64,000 nucleotides of DNA, from assembly GCF_024979295.1 (NCBI RefSeq), contig NZ_JANLCJ010000005.1:248001-312000 (forward strand). Reading direction: 5' to 3'. Below, piece by piece: positions 34,393 through 43,431 of this stretch; position 1 is the first letter of the stretch, and each line of letters begins with the position of its first letter. This DNA is from Herbiconiux daphne. Its GTDB lineage: Bacteria; Actinomycetota; Actinomycetes; Actinomycetales; Microbacteriaceae. Below the pieces are notes generated by a model, which was not told where the DNA came from, did not search any database, and saw only the letters and a program-made list of their open reading frames with translations. The position numbers were made by a program, and so were the translations under genes.

Positions 34393-34481
34393 TTGGGGGA
34401 GTCCCTCCTTCTGGTTTCCGCGCTTCGTGGGGAGCGAGTTGCTCCGGGAAACACTCGTAGTGAAAACGATGTGAAGATGTG

Positions 34482-34529
34482 GGTCGATCCGCCGATCGTT
34501 TGCGGTGGGGCTCGATCGGCGGATCGACC
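34482..34529. repeat. 17-bp inverted repeat upstream of the methylase-transfer genes
   Basis: GGTCGATCCGCCGATCG at 34482-34498 is the exact reverse complement of 34513-34529, with a 14-base centre. It lies 90 bases before the MT-A70 start, in the 252-base gap between the VWA gene and the methylase gene. A 16/17 match recurs at 43902. It may be a promoter operator or a transfer-origin component. Confidence 0.8.
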
Positions 34530-34644
34530 AGACGGGTGCCCAAAGGGGCTCTCGCCGGGTTTCTGGCGGTGCGGAAGGCCGTTGTGCGAGCGTTGTGGTT
34601 TTTGCCACACTGAGCGCCCCCGTGCGCCATTCAGGACGGTCTGG

Positions 34645-35391
34645 TTAGGCGGGGTTGCCCGGCGAAAGTGGTGGGATCGACGGGTACGTTCGGCTCTCAT
34701 GTTGAGGTGACAGCCGCCGACCTCGTCGAGTTGCCGTCAGCGAGCGGTGGAGCGCTGCCGCTAGGGCGCCAGGAGGATCGTCGTGGCTGATTCTCGTGAT
34801 GCTGATGTTGTCCGCCGCGAGATCGAACGGCGGTGCGGCGCGTAAGACCACGGCATGAACCTGCCCAGGGAACTGAGCGAGTCGATTGAAGATCGCTGAG
34901 GGGTCGGCGTCTGTGAGCGCGAAGTCGGAGAAGATGGTCAAACGCCGAACGTGATCTGCATAACGAGCCGCAAGCCGCTCCGCTGTGAAAAGCGATGGAG
35001 AAAGCTCGCTTGTCCCGTACGCGCCCAACGGAACTCGTAGCGAGCTCATCAGTCGTCCGAGCCTTCCGTTCAACGGTACGACGCCGCTATCCGCGATTGA
35101 TGGTTGGTCAAAGTGCACCACCGCGGCCTTTGACCGCTTCGTAGTCGACCAGCGACTCACCAGCTGCAAGGCCATGGCTGCTTCGTTGAATCGGTTGCCA
35201 ATTGGGTCGGTGCCGCCGACACCGGTTACCGAACCCGAGTGGTCGAACACCATTACGTCGAGGCTGGGATCGATGGGATCGAGACCCGGCCAACCTAGAT
35301 GGATCGTCGATTCGTTTGGCGCGATCGAGAGCGCTGGCTCTGGAAGTATGCCAGCAGATTGAAGGCCAGCTGGTTGAAGGTGAACGCTCAC
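34645..35391 (-). CDS. VWA-fold protein of the element
   Basis: A 248-residue protein starting at a GTG that overlaps the previous stop (GTGA). LDVMVFDHSGSVTG holds a DxSxS metal-ion-dependent adhesion site, as in von Willebrand factor A domains. YGTSELSPSL supplies the later Thr position and RLTIFSDFALTDAD the Asp. No signal peptide or membrane helix, so probably cytoplasmic. It is the last of three overlapping genes, two of which encode VWA proteins. The tail is Pro/Ser/Arg-rich. Its specific role is unknown. Confidence 0.75.
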   Translation of the reverse strand: MSVHLQPAGLQSAGILPEPALSIAPNESTIHLGWPGLDPIDPSLDVMVFDHSGSVTGVGGTDPIGNRFNEAAMALQLVSRWSTTKRSKAAVVHFDQPSIADSGVVPLNGRLGRLMSSLRVPLGAYGTSELSPSLFTAERLAARYADHVRRLTIFSDFALTDADPSAIFNRLAQFPGQVHAVVLRAAPPFDLAADNISITRISHDDPPGALAAALHRSLTATRRGRRLSPQHESRTYPSIPPLSPGNPA

Positions 35392-36488
35392 TGGGGGCCT
35401 CCTGCGCGGTTGATGCGGCCGATGGGTGGCTCGGAGGCGGCGCCATGCCCGACAACGCCGGGGGAGCGGCGAAGGATCCCGTACATGAGGGAGCGAATTC
35501 GCTTCATGGCCGCTTCTCCGCGCTGATCGTGCTCTCTGACGATCGACTCGGCTTCGGCGAGGCGCTTTGCTTGGTCGCGTAGCGTTCCTGCGCCGGCAAG
35601 CCGCTGGTGTCGAGCGAGTTCCTTCTCGTAGGCGTGCTCTGCGTTGTCGATCTGGTCGGCAATCTCGTCGGCGTAGGCGTATGACTCGAGGAAGGAGCCG
35701 GCCGCAACCGCGGCGGCGATCCCTCCGTAGATGAGGCCTGTCATGGCGCCCTCAAGCTCTGCCCTGCCGGCGAAGATCGCTGAGGCGATGAGCAGCCCTG
35801 CTGCGGTCGAGACTCCGACGACTGCCTTGATGACCTTGGCGCCCTTGTCGGTCCCGCTGAAGAGGTGCATAAATCGCTTCTGAGTGTCGGTGAGAAGGCC
35901 GATGTCGAACTGACGGCGTCGTGTGTCTCGGAGGACCCGAATCTCGGATCCAATCAGGCCAGAGATCACGGCGGCAGTTGCAGCAGAGATTGACATGAGC
36001 CCTGCCAGCACGGGGTAGTCCCCGATGTTGATGCCGAGAAGTGTCACCCCGACGGCGTCACCGAGTACCAGTGCGCCCTTCGCGCAGACGTGAAGTGCCT
36101 TGCCGCCGTGCGCGCGGCGGCGAAATGGCGATAGCGCTTCGGTCGTGGTGAGGTATCGATCGCGCGCGGCGTCCACGACCTGTTCGTGTCCGGCAGCGAG
36201 ATGATCTGCTCCCTCGGCTGCCCGCATGAGTCCGGCTGCCGCGAGTTCCGCGGGTCGAGACGCTTCGATTCCCGCTGCGGCCCACAGCGGTCCCTGCTCG
36301 GCTTCTAGCTGGTCGTACTCGTTCTCGACCCATGTCTTGGACACGGATTCGGGACGGGGCACTGCTGCCGCCTCGTCAACTCGCTGAAGGCTGATCTGCT
36401 CCGCAGCCATTGTGTGCTCAATGACCGAGTCAGTGGTCGCCAGCCCGGTCACCTGGGCGATCTTGGTGAGGGGGTTCACGCTGCTCAC
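35388..36488 (-). CDS. Four-helix membrane protein between two VWA genes
   Basis: A 366-residue protein from a GTG start. A helical cytoplasmic head (residues 1-125, rich in Ala and Glu) leads to two pairs of membrane helices: ALVLGDAVGVTLLGI with LAGLMSISAATAAVISGLIG, and VVGVSTAAGLLIASAIFAG with GLIYGGIAAAVAAGSFLE. A coiled, charged region (residues about 290-340) and a short tail follow. It overlaps both flanking VWA genes by GTGA, so strict co-production is likely. No known family recognised. It could anchor the VWA proteins into one envelope complex. Confidence 0.7.
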   Translation of the reverse strand: MSSVNPLTKIAQVTGLATTDSVIEHTMAAEQISLQRVDEAAAVPRPESVSKTWVENEYDQLEAEQGPLWAAAGIEASRPAELAAAGLMRAAEGADHLAAGHEQVVDAARDRYLTTTEALSPFRRRAHGGKALHVCAKGALVLGDAVGVTLLGINIGDYPVLAGLMSISAATAAVISGLIGSEIRVLRDTRRRQFDIGLLTDTQKRFMHLFSGTDKGAKVIKAVVGVSTAAGLLIASAIFAGRAELEGAMTGLIYGGIAAAVAAGSFLESYAYADEIADQIDNAEHAYEKELARHQRLAGAGTLRDQAKRLAEAESIVREHDQRGEAAMKRIRSLMYGILRRSPGVVGHGAASEPPIGRINRAGGPQ

Positions 36489-37282
36489 CGTCCACCCGTG
36501 TAGTCGGTTGCGATGGTCACCGTCGTTGCACCAGTGCGGGCCAAAAGGGCTTCATAGAACGCCCTGACGGCGTCGGTATGGGAAGAAGGCAGCTGACTTG
36601 TGCCCGAGACCCTGCCCACTCCGAAGATCGACACGGATGCGCCCGCGAGGTCCGGTACCGGGATGCTTCCCACGTAGGACTGTGCCTGCGGTGTGGTCAG
36701 CCCCGGGTCGTCAAGCGGTGCCGAATGGTTGTCAAGACCATCTGTGAGCAGGACCAAGCTCAGCGAATGCGTGGGCCCGTTGACGTTGATCTGGTCGATG
36801 AACTCGCGCCCAGCCTGAAGCGAGGAAACGACGTCGGTGCCGTTGGAGGACAGCTTCGCCAGGGCATCTGGATAAGCGTCCTCGATCGCGTCGACGACTT
36901 CCTGGGCGCGCTTCGCGGCTGAGCGAAGCTGGGCAGTCTCCGTCGCTCCGATTGGATCGAAGGAGACGGACGCGACGGTGATCGAGTCCGTGAGACTTGC
37001 GCCGAAGATGTCGAAGCGGAAGGTGCCGCCACAGATGGCGGCGGCTAAGGCCTTATCTCTAGCAACCGCGATGTATTGCTCGCGGAGTGCGTCTGACTGT
37101 GCAGTCGCGCTGCCGTCAGCACGAACCAACGTCGCCGGTTTGTGGGTCGGCTCGCACGAGGCCGCCAGCCCCTGGAGTTCAGCGAGGTTGCCCCCTGGTG
37201 GAACGGTCGAACATGCGTTGAGGGTGGTTGCCGCGGTAAGGCAGAGGCCCATGGCGATGGTGGTTACTAGTGTTGAACGCAT
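36485..37282 (-). CDS. VWA-domain lipoprotein
   Basis: The ATG at 37282 has AAAGGA six bases upstream; an in-frame ATG at 37297 is less likely. The 265-residue product begins with a signal peptide and lipobox LNAC (Cys near residue 24). The mature domain has FDIFGASLTDSITVASV (D..S.TDS-like metal site), SSNGTDVVSSLQAG and LVLLTDGLDNHSAP, consistent with a VWA fold. It is exported and lipid-anchored. It heads a three-gene overlapping set with a membrane protein and a cytoplasmic VWA protein. Confidence 0.78.
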   Translation of the reverse strand: MRSTLVTTIAMGLCLTAATTLNACSTVPPGGNLAELQGLAASCEPTHKPATLVRADGSATAQSDALREQYIAVARDKALAAAICGGTFRFDIFGASLTDSITVASVSFDPIGATETAQLRSAAKRAQEVVDAIEDAYPDALAKLSSNGTDVVSSLQAGREFIDQINVNGPTHSLSLVLLTDGLDNHSAPLDDPGLTTPQAQSYVGSIPVPDLAGASVSIFGVGRVSGTSQLPSSHTDAVRAFYEALLARTGATTVTIATDYTGGR

Positions 37283-37337
37283 CTCGCGTCCTTTCATGAT
37301 TGCTAGAGCTAGGAGTGATGTGTGGTACTGCGGGATA

Positions 37338-37369
37338 GGTGGTGGTTCGGTTGCCGCCGAACCACCACC
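37338..37369. terminator. Perfect 13-bp hairpin upstream of the VWA operon
   Basis: GGTGGTGGTTCGG at 37338-37350 pairs exactly with 37357-37369 around a 6-base loop. It sits between the 75-residue gene end and the VWA lipoprotein start on the minus strand. No T-run follows, so attenuation, mRNA processing or partial termination are all possible. Confidence 0.5.
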
Positions 37370-37394
37370 GCACACGAAAAGGTCTCTCGCCCGC

Positions 37395-37622
37395 TTAGAT
37401 CCCTCTCGAGCGGTGGATCGCGGCCAACTCGGCACGCACCTCGCGAATGAGCAAACGGTTTCGCTGCAGCGCCAACTTGTGGCGAAGCAGCAGGAGCCGA
37501 GAAGGCAGTTCTTCGGCGTCTGCCTGGAGGAACGTCGCGTATGGGTCGGTCTCGTATGGGTCGGTCTCGTTCAAACGACTATCGACCGGATTGAAGGCTG
37601 GATCGGGACGGTAGCTGATCAT
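37395..37622 (-). CDS. Small hypothetical protein of the element
   Basis: A 75-residue protein with GAGGAGA about eight bases before the ATG. The first half is acidic and Pro/Tyr-rich with an internal repeat, ETDPYETDPY, encoded by two 15-base units near 37546-37575. The second half is a long basic helix (LPSRLLLLRHKLALQRNRLLIREVRAEL, split here only for reading). No family recognised. It lies 112 bases before the VWA lipoprotein gene and shares its orientation. Confidence 0.65.
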   Translation of the reverse strand: MISYRPDPAFNPVDSRLNETDPYETDPYATFLQADAEELPSRLLLLRHKLALQRNRLLIREVRAELAAIHRSRGI

Positions 37623-37806
37623 TGGGCGGTTCTCCTCTAGTGGGCTTGATGGTCGGTTGATTTGATCCCCGTTGAGGGGTACTTCGACGCTATTGAGCAG
37701 GAGCGGGCCCCGAATAGACCCTGACTGTCGGAGTGACCGGCTGCTTGGCTGACCTGACTGAAATGTGACTGGGCTGAATGACGGATCCGCTTCTCGACGT
37801 AAAAGT

Positions 37807-37831
37807 GCCCCTCTCGATCTGCGAGAGGGGC
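37807..37831 (-). terminator. Intrinsic terminator of the 180-residue gene
   Basis: GCCCCTCTCG at 37807-37816 pairs perfectly with CGAGAGGGGC at 37822-37831 over a 5-base loop. On the minus strand the stem is followed by ACTTTTACG. It lies 35 bases past the stop of the 37866-38408 gene, separating it from the rest of the backbone. Confidence 0.85.
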
Positions 37832-37865
37832 GTGTGGGGATTGGTGGAATTGTGAGTGTTCGCGT

Positions 37866-38408
37866 TTAGTAGATTCCGAGTCCCGTAATGTCTCCGAACC
37901 GGTATTGTTCGGGTGACCGCAGCAGAGCGCCGATCGCGCTTGCGCGCTCTCTGTCATTGAGCTGAAGTGCACTCTGGTAGAACTCAGCCGTGATAGAGAC
38001 GGGCACATCTCGTAGCGGTGAACTGACACGCACCGGGAGTCCAATCCGATCGACACGGCCTTGTCGCCAAGTCGACGGGAACAACTCGTCCTGTGGCGCA
38101 TATCCGGCGGACTTTCGCCAAGCGTTCCATTCGCCAATGATCAGTGCGACGCACAGCATGTATACCGAGTAGTCGCGCAACGTCAGCTTGCTTCCGAGCC
38201 CGGACAATAGCCAAAACTGCAGCCAGTCCGTTGGGAACTCAAGCTTGGCCGTCGTCAATTCGTCATGCTCCGGTAGCTCACCCAAAGCCGCAGAGAGATT
38301 TAGTTTTCCAGGGACTTCTGTGCCGCGATCGGTGCAGATGAGTTCCCAAGAAAGCTCGTAGAACTCATAAAACCGAAGCGCCGCGTTTTGAGCATGAGAA
38401 TATTGCAT
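37866..38408 (-). CDS. Hypothetical protein divergent from the STAND NTPase gene
   Basis: A 180-residue protein; GGAGG lies six bases before the ATG. It is rich in aromatic residues (RFYEFYELSWEL, FPTDWLQFWLLSGLG, YMLCVALIIGEWNAWRKSAGY) and has no clear signal peptide or long membrane helix. No known family recognised. It has its own terminator and is divergent from the large NTPase gene across about 170 bases. It could be a cargo partner or regulator of that gene rather than part of the transfer operon. Confidence 0.65.
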   Translation of the reverse strand: MQYSHAQNAALRFYEFYELSWELICTDRGTEVPGKLNLSAALGELPEHDELTTAKLEFPTDWLQFWLLSGLGSKLTLRDYSVYMLCVALIIGEWNAWRKSAGYAPQDELFPSTWRQGRVDRIGLPVRVSSPLRDVPVSITAEFYQSALQLNDRERASAIGALLRSPEQYRFGDITGLGIY

Positions 38409-38577
38409 GATTGGCCTCCGTATCGGTTAGACCAATCCCCGCGTTATTACGACACATCGTCGGCAAAGTGTAAATAGCTCGGTGTTGAGATTCTGTTTGC
38501 TTATAGGGGTCAAGTGAGCGTTGTGGAATTTTCATCAGCTTGGAATCAAGGTGATTACACTGACAGGCTCGTTGCCC

Positions 38578-41500
38578 ATGCATGCGAGCGATCCCATGTC
38601 TGACGCCGATCCGCTCAAGGAAGTTGAGCTCCAGATTCAGCGCGTTTTCGCTGGTGTGATCAACCAGGGAGCTCGGCCCCGGATGCATGACGCTGTGGAC
38701 GCGGCACTCAAAGAATGTGTCGCGGTTGTCACGGAATTTGAAAGGTTAACGGGAGGCACCCTCAGCACCATTGAGACCTTCAAACTGAGCCACCTGATTG
38801 CATTTTCACTCGACGCGGCTGACGCCAAGTCAGCTCCGCATTCAACCGATATCCAGAGATCGAAAGATCGTGCGGTACGAGAATGCATTCGCGGTTATCT
38901 TTACCTCAAGCGAAACGATCCAATGGGCGACGGACGACCTGACGACGAGCCGCGCGAAAGCCCTGTCACTCGCGGCGTGGGTTCCAGTGACCTCAACCTG
39001 ATTACTCAAATCGTGGAGGACCTTCCAACTCAAGATAAGCAGGCGCTGCTCCACTCAGCTAGGGCGCGAAGGAGTTGGGCGATGACGCGCTACGCGCGCG
39101 CACTCGGCTCCAGTTCTCGAGAGACTCGAGGGCCAGGTGGCTTTTCAAGCCTGCGCAACAGGTGCGCTCTGGAACTATCAAGCGCGATCAGTGCCCTTCT
39201 TCGCCCGGAGAGCTCTCAGATTCGTCTACAATTCCTCGAACTCTACGCGCCGGAATTGGCTGGTTCCGAGAGGAGCAGCGACCATTTTCCGTCTGGAAAC
39301 GGGATCGCGCAAAGGTTATTGAAGTTGTCAAAACAGTTCGCCAACGACATTGATCCTCGAATCAACTGGGTTGATGACGGATCAGCGTCGCATACGACTG
39401 AGTCTCGAGCGATCGTAGGTCGCACCGCAGAGGAGACGTTGCGACGATATCTCGCGCGTGACTCAAAACCCGGTTGGTTGCTAGTTTCGGGTCCTTCAGG
39501 AGCGGGCAAGAGCAGTCTGTTGTGGTCGACTTACTCGAGGGAAACAGAGCACGGTTCCGCGTGCTTCTTTATACCTGCGTCGAGTCTTCTCGCAAGCGAC
39601 GGCTCCTCACCGATCGTGCAATTCGATGATCTCATCCGCGGCATCGAAGACGCTGCCAATCGACGGAAGATCGTCGTCTTGATAGATGCAGCTGACGCCG
39701 TAGTTCACATCGACGAGGTGCGCAGTGATCTCTCGGTTCTAATCGAACGGGTAATCGAGTGCCAGGGTCACATTATTCTCAGCTGCCGGCCTGACGCCGT
39801 TGGGGCGTTCACCATCGATGGCCGAGAACGAGTAGAACTGGGTCCATTCGATGACCAGGAGGTTGAACAGCTGGCAATTGCGGGTGGTGTTGGGGGACGC
39901 CTCGCTTCCCTCATATTCAATGAGCTATCTCCACGAACCTTCTGGCGCCTGCCTCTGAACTACTCACTGATCCGCGACCTAATGGATGGTCCCGGTGCGA
40001 AGGATCTCTCTTTCAAGAAAGGCGAGGTTGAGGTCTTCCGGATTCTCTGGCAGTTGCGAGTCGAGTCTGATCGTCGCGCACATTGGCCTCGGACGAGCTC
40101 GAGCGCAAACCTCGCCGAGCTTGCCAATTCAGTTGCAATCGTGATGTTGTCACACGACAGGACCGACATGAATTTTGATGCGCTAGTGCGTCACGTCGCG
40201 ACCAAAGCCGGAGGAGAGGACCGCGCGAAAGCGGGGCTGCAAGATCTCGTAAGCCGAGGTATTCTGCAACTGGGCAGCTCCAGGCGAGTAGGTTTTTTTC
40301 ATCAGAGCTTCTTGGAGTACGTGGCCGCAGGGGCCATTCTCGCCCGAGGTCGAGACGAGATTGCTGGGGTCGCAAAATTAGTCTGCGCCGCCTCGGCTCG
40401 AAGTTTGCAGAACTCGGTTTTCGAAGCGATGTTTCTGATCCTCTATGAAGAGGACCGTCGGAATCCGATTCTGGCCGATGTCGTTGACAGGTTGTTGGAG
40501 GCTGAGGGGCAAGCCGCCCAGTCGAGCCTCGTCGCGCTCTGGGTAGCGAGGCCAGAGCTCTTGCAAGATGATCCTCTGAACGTTCTGCGACTAGGCGATA
40601 GACGCCAACGTCAAGACGCCGGCGCGCGGCTTGGGATGGCCCAGATAGGACCAGCCGTAGTTTCGGCCCTACTTCGAGAGATCCTCTCGCGTGACGATAC
40701 CTACTTTTCAGATCGACAACACATATCCACTGAACTATGCGAGCTCCTCAGCACCTGGGCGGCAAGCGAGTCGTCTGAAGTACTGAAGCTGATGGCGCGC
40801 CCGGAAGTTGATGTCTACATTCGACCAGGCGGTGACAAGTTCGTAGGGGGATCAGCGTGGCAAGGGCTGTTGTCTCGACTGGCCGACGCAAGTCCGACCT
40901 GGTTTCGCGGCGTAGTACACGAGTGGGTAGATGCCGGAGCGGACGGCGAAAAAATAGATCGTCACATGACCGACGACCCCTGGGAGCATCGAGCTGAATT
41001 GATTCGTCGGAACTACTCGATTCTGGGAATTGGCGTGCTTAGGCATTGGATGAGGGTGATTACTGACGGCCCAGGGGATCTTCCGTTTTCTGCCGCCCAG
41101 GTCGTGCCACGGGTCTGGCTGTCTCTCGCTACGCCCGGGACCGCGTCGATCGAGGTTTCCACGCGCAAGGCGCCGGGTCGAAAAGTAGACCAGCTACAGC
41201 GAGCCATCGTCCTTCTCGCCCTTTCGGATCCTCTGTGGCGTGATTATGCGCGAGAGTTCGTTGACGCTAATTTTCACTTATTCTTTCCGGCTCCCACGGA
41301 CGAGCGAGACTCGATCTTCCGAGTGCTGTGGGAGCTCGGCGAGCAGAGTGGTGGGAACTTCCACAGGCGTGTGGTCCAGGGAATGATTGCGACGGCTTAC
41401 GCAAATCAGGCGTTCGTTACCTGGCGCGACGAGTACACGATCAGATCAGCCGCCGTGTCCTTCTTTCTAGACGCAGTGCCGGACCAAGCGCGCGATATCC

Positions 41501-42741
41501 CCGAGCCATGGTTAGAAACCGGACTGCTTTCCTATCTTCCCGAAGCGGTAGCTGTAGGTGTGCCTGGTGCGCTAAGCGCCCTTGAGCTAATTGCGAATGG
41601 TGAGTTATATCTGCCATCCGTAGACGGATTGCTTGACCTTTTGCAAGCAACCTCCGGGCGAACGCAAGACCAGATCGTCCATGCGATTGCGCGGTCCGTC
41701 GAGATCGGTACCGGACGGTCAATTCTCAGAAAACTGCAGGCGGGTAGCACCGAGGTTAACGATTCTCGGCCCACTAAACTGATGGCAGAGCTGCAAGCTC
41801 GGGCCGCCCGAATCAAGATCAACTTGATGGACGATTTCGTGAAGTCGAACATCGTAGTGCGTGCCGCTGCGGCAGAGAACTTGGTACTCCTTGTTGGGAC
41901 GGGATTAATTTCAGTCGCTTCGAGCGAAGTCACCGCTCTTGCCGAGGCTGAAACAGATCCGAAAGTCCTTTGCTGGATCATCGATCTTGTCCCTGTGGCA
42001 TTGCGCAACGAACCTGCATCGTCGGGTGAGTTTAAACGCCTACTTAAGACGTTCGCCGAGCACAGGGCTGCGGGGCCCGCGCGCTTTGTTCTCTCGGTCG
42101 AGTGCGATCTGTTCTCTCCGGCGGGGCGCAGGTTCGTTGAGTCGTGGCGCGTTGCTCAGTTATCATCGATAATGACCGAACGGCCCCAAGTCGAACGGTG
42201 GTCGGAAGTCTTAGATCTCTTGGCGCCGGCTCCTTCGGAGGCTGTTCCAACAATGCGCCCAACCACTTTATTTATGGTGCATGAGCTGAGCATATTTTGG
42301 GATTGGCTCGGGCGTTGCGTGCCAGAGAGTTCGGCCGATCGGGTCCAAGATTCGTTCTTCGCGTCGATTTCGAGTTTGAAGCTTGGATTCGCGAATGTTC
42401 TTGTGCCTGGCTATGAGCGGTACATAGATCTATTAGCTCGGCTCCTCGATGGCGAGGAATTGGTCGAACGATTTGTCGGACAGGTGCTTTCGCTCGATGC
42501 AACAGGGCGAAAGGAGCTGGTCGCGTCGATGTGCGATGACGCGAGGAGCGTCGTGGTCTGTAGAGAAGCGTTAGGAGCGTTGGCGCTACATCCTGGGACT
42601 GACAAACAAACACGTTTGGAGGTCACACGCGCATTGAGTCATCGCCGACCAGCTCCAGTGACAGGACGCTCAAGTATCGAGTGGATGTCCCGGCGCACGG
42701 TCCAACATTCCAAGGGCTGCTCAGTGTGTGGGATGGTCTAG
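38578..42741 (+). CDS. Large STAND/NACHT-like NTPase (candidate defence protein)
   Basis: A protein of about 1,387 residues; the start could be 38521, 38578 or 38596, as ribosome sites are weak. Residues 1-280 are an unrecognised helical domain. GPSGAGKSS (305-313) is Walker A, KIVVLIDAADAV (Asp near 370) is Walker B, and IILSCRPDAV (Arg near 404) is the sensor. FFHQSFLEYVAAG (near 573) is the STAND/NACHT winged-helix signature. Residues about 600-1,387 appear to be helical repeats, the usual ligand-sensing part. Relatives (Avs, bNACHT) sense phage proteins and trigger an effector; no known effector motif is visible here. It is opposite in strand to the element backbone and lower in GC. Confidence 0.85.
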   Translation: MHASDPMSDADPLKEVELQIQRVFAGVINQGARPRMHDAVDAALKECVAVVTEFERLTGGTLSTIETFKLSHLIAFSLDAADAKSAPHSTDIQRSKDRAVRECIRGYLYLKRNDPMGDGRPDDEPRESPVTRGVGSSDLNLITQIVEDLPTQDKQALLHSARARRSWAMTRYARALGSSSRETRGPGGFSSLRNRCALELSSAISALLRPESSQIRLQFLELYAPELAGSERSSDHFPSGNGIAQRLLKLSKQFANDIDPRINWVDDGSASHTTESRAIVGRTAEETLRRYLARDSKPGWLLVSGPSGAGKSSLLWSTYSRETEHGSACFFIPASSLLASDGSSPIVQFDDLIRGIEDAANRRKIVVLIDAADAVVHIDEVRSDLSVLIERVIECQGHIILSCRPDAVGAFTIDGRERVELGPFDDQEVEQLAIAGGVGGRLASLIFNELSPRTFWRLPLNYSLIRDLMDGPGAKDLSFKKGEVEVFRILWQLRVESDRRAHWPRTSSSANLAELANSVAIVMLSHDRTDMNFDALVRHVATKAGGEDRAKAGLQDLVSRGILQLGSSRRVGFFHQSFLEYVAAGAILARGRDEIAGVAKLVCAASARSLQNSVFEAMFLILYEEDRRNPILADVVDRLLEAEGQAAQSSLVALWVARPELLQDDPLNVLRLGDRRQRQDAGARLGMAQIGPAVVSALLREILSRDDTYFSDRQHISTELCELLSTWAASESSEVLKLMARPEVDVYIRPGGDKFVGGSAWQGLLSRLADASPTWFRGVVHEWVDAGADGEKIDRHMTDDPWEHRAELIRRNYSILGIGVLRHWMRVITDGPGDLPFSAAQVVPRVWLSLATPGTASIEVSTRKAPGRKVDQLQRAIVLLALSDPLWRDYAREFVDANFHLFFPAPTDERDSIFRVLWELGEQSGGNFHRRVVQGMIATAYANQAFVTWRDEYTIRSAAVSFFLDAVPDQARDIPEPWLETGLLSYLPEAVAVGVPGALSALELIANGELYLPSVDGLLDLLQATSGRTQDQIVHAIARSVEIGTGRSILRKLQAGSTEVNDSRPTKLMAELQARAARIKINLMDDFVKSNIVVRAAAAENLVLLVGTGLISVASSEVTALAEAETDPKVLCWIIDLVPVALRNEPASSGEFKRLLKTFAEHRAAGPARFVLSVECDLFSPAGRRFVESWRVAQLSSIMTERPQVERWSEVLDLLAPAPSEAVPTMRPTTLFMVHELSIFWDWLGRCVPESSADRVQDSFFASISSLKLGFANVLVPGYERYIDLLARLLDGEELVERFVGQVLSLDATGRKELVASMCDDARSVVVCREALGALALHPGTDKQTRLEVTRALSHRRPAPVTGRSSIEWMSRRTVQHSKGCSVCGMV

Positions 42742-42769
42742 CGCTGCTGGCGGAAATGAAATAGGTGAA

Positions 42770-42802
42770 GCAATAGGTTGGTCTGTTGACCTGCCCTATT
42801 GC
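42770..42802. terminator. Bidirectional hairpin between STAND NTPase and DUF3846 genes
   Basis: GCAATAGG at 42770-42777 pairs with CCTATTGC at 42795-42802, with an inner GGTC/GACC stem and a TGTT loop. It lies between two convergent genes. On the minus strand a T-rich tract follows. Confidence 0.65.
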
Positions 42803-42833
42803 TCCACCAAGTTAATGTAGTCGTTAGCTACCT

Positions 42834-43298
42834 TCAGGCTGAGACGACTCGGATATCGGTCACTTCGTCGGAGGACCTAAAGTCAAGCAGCGCGAACAAA
42901 GCCGCGTCGACGTAACTATTGAGTTCCGTCTCCATGTCATGCCAACCCAGACGATCAGCAATCCGGACCTCGACGCGAAACCTGGACGTTCGTAAGACCA
43001 GCTCGGCCAGCTCCTTGGGCACGTTGCCACTTCGACCCAGAAGGACCACGTCGCCCACGAGCTCATCGACTTCGCGGAACATTCGATCGTGCAGCCACCA
43101 GATCGCCGTTGCGCGACGATTGACCGGGAGTCGCCGGATCTTCCCTTCTTCATTGGCGTAGATCAGTAGCTTGGCTTCTTCGAGTCGAACGGGTTCGATG
43201 TATCCTCCTACGGCAGCCTGGTAGGAACTCAGACCTTCAAAGTTCTGCTCGTACATCGCGCTTGATTCGTCGTGAGGGATCACGATTCCGATTGGCAT
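42834..43298 (-). CDS. DUF3846 domain protein
   Basis: A 154-residue protein with GGAGTG upstream of the ATG. AAVGGYIEPVRLEEAKLLIYANEEGKIRRLPVNRRAT (in pieces: GGYIEPV, YANEEGK, PVNRRAT) is the DUF3846 signature, followed by VDELVGDVVLLGRS. The domain is common on actinobacterial plasmids, phages and integrative elements, and its function is unknown. A C-terminal extension of about 60 residues is not recognised. It supports the view that the element continues to the right of the NTPase gene. Confidence 0.85.
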   Translation of the reverse strand: MPIGIVIPHDESSAMYEQNFEGLSSYQAAVGGYIEPVRLEEAKLLIYANEEGKIRRLPVNRRATAIWWLHDRMFREVDELVGDVVLLGRSGNVPKELAELVLRTSRFRVEVRIADRLGWHDMETELNSYVDAALFALLDFRSSDEVTDIRVVSA

Positions 43299-43431
43299 GA
43301 CTTCACTCCTTCATGGGGGTTATCTCCAGCTGGATAGCGGGAGAACGACGCCCACGAAGGCGAGGGATGTCAGCGCCGAAGCGGCTTCCGAGAACTCACG
43401 GTTCTCAGGAAGCGCTCCGCCGCATTGATGG

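Noticed and set aside
37637..38137. A 166-codon minus-strand frame overlapping the 180-residue gene
   Set aside because: It crosses the perfect terminator hairpin, lacks a ribosome site and reads as a Ser/His/Arg-rich shadow of the supported gene.
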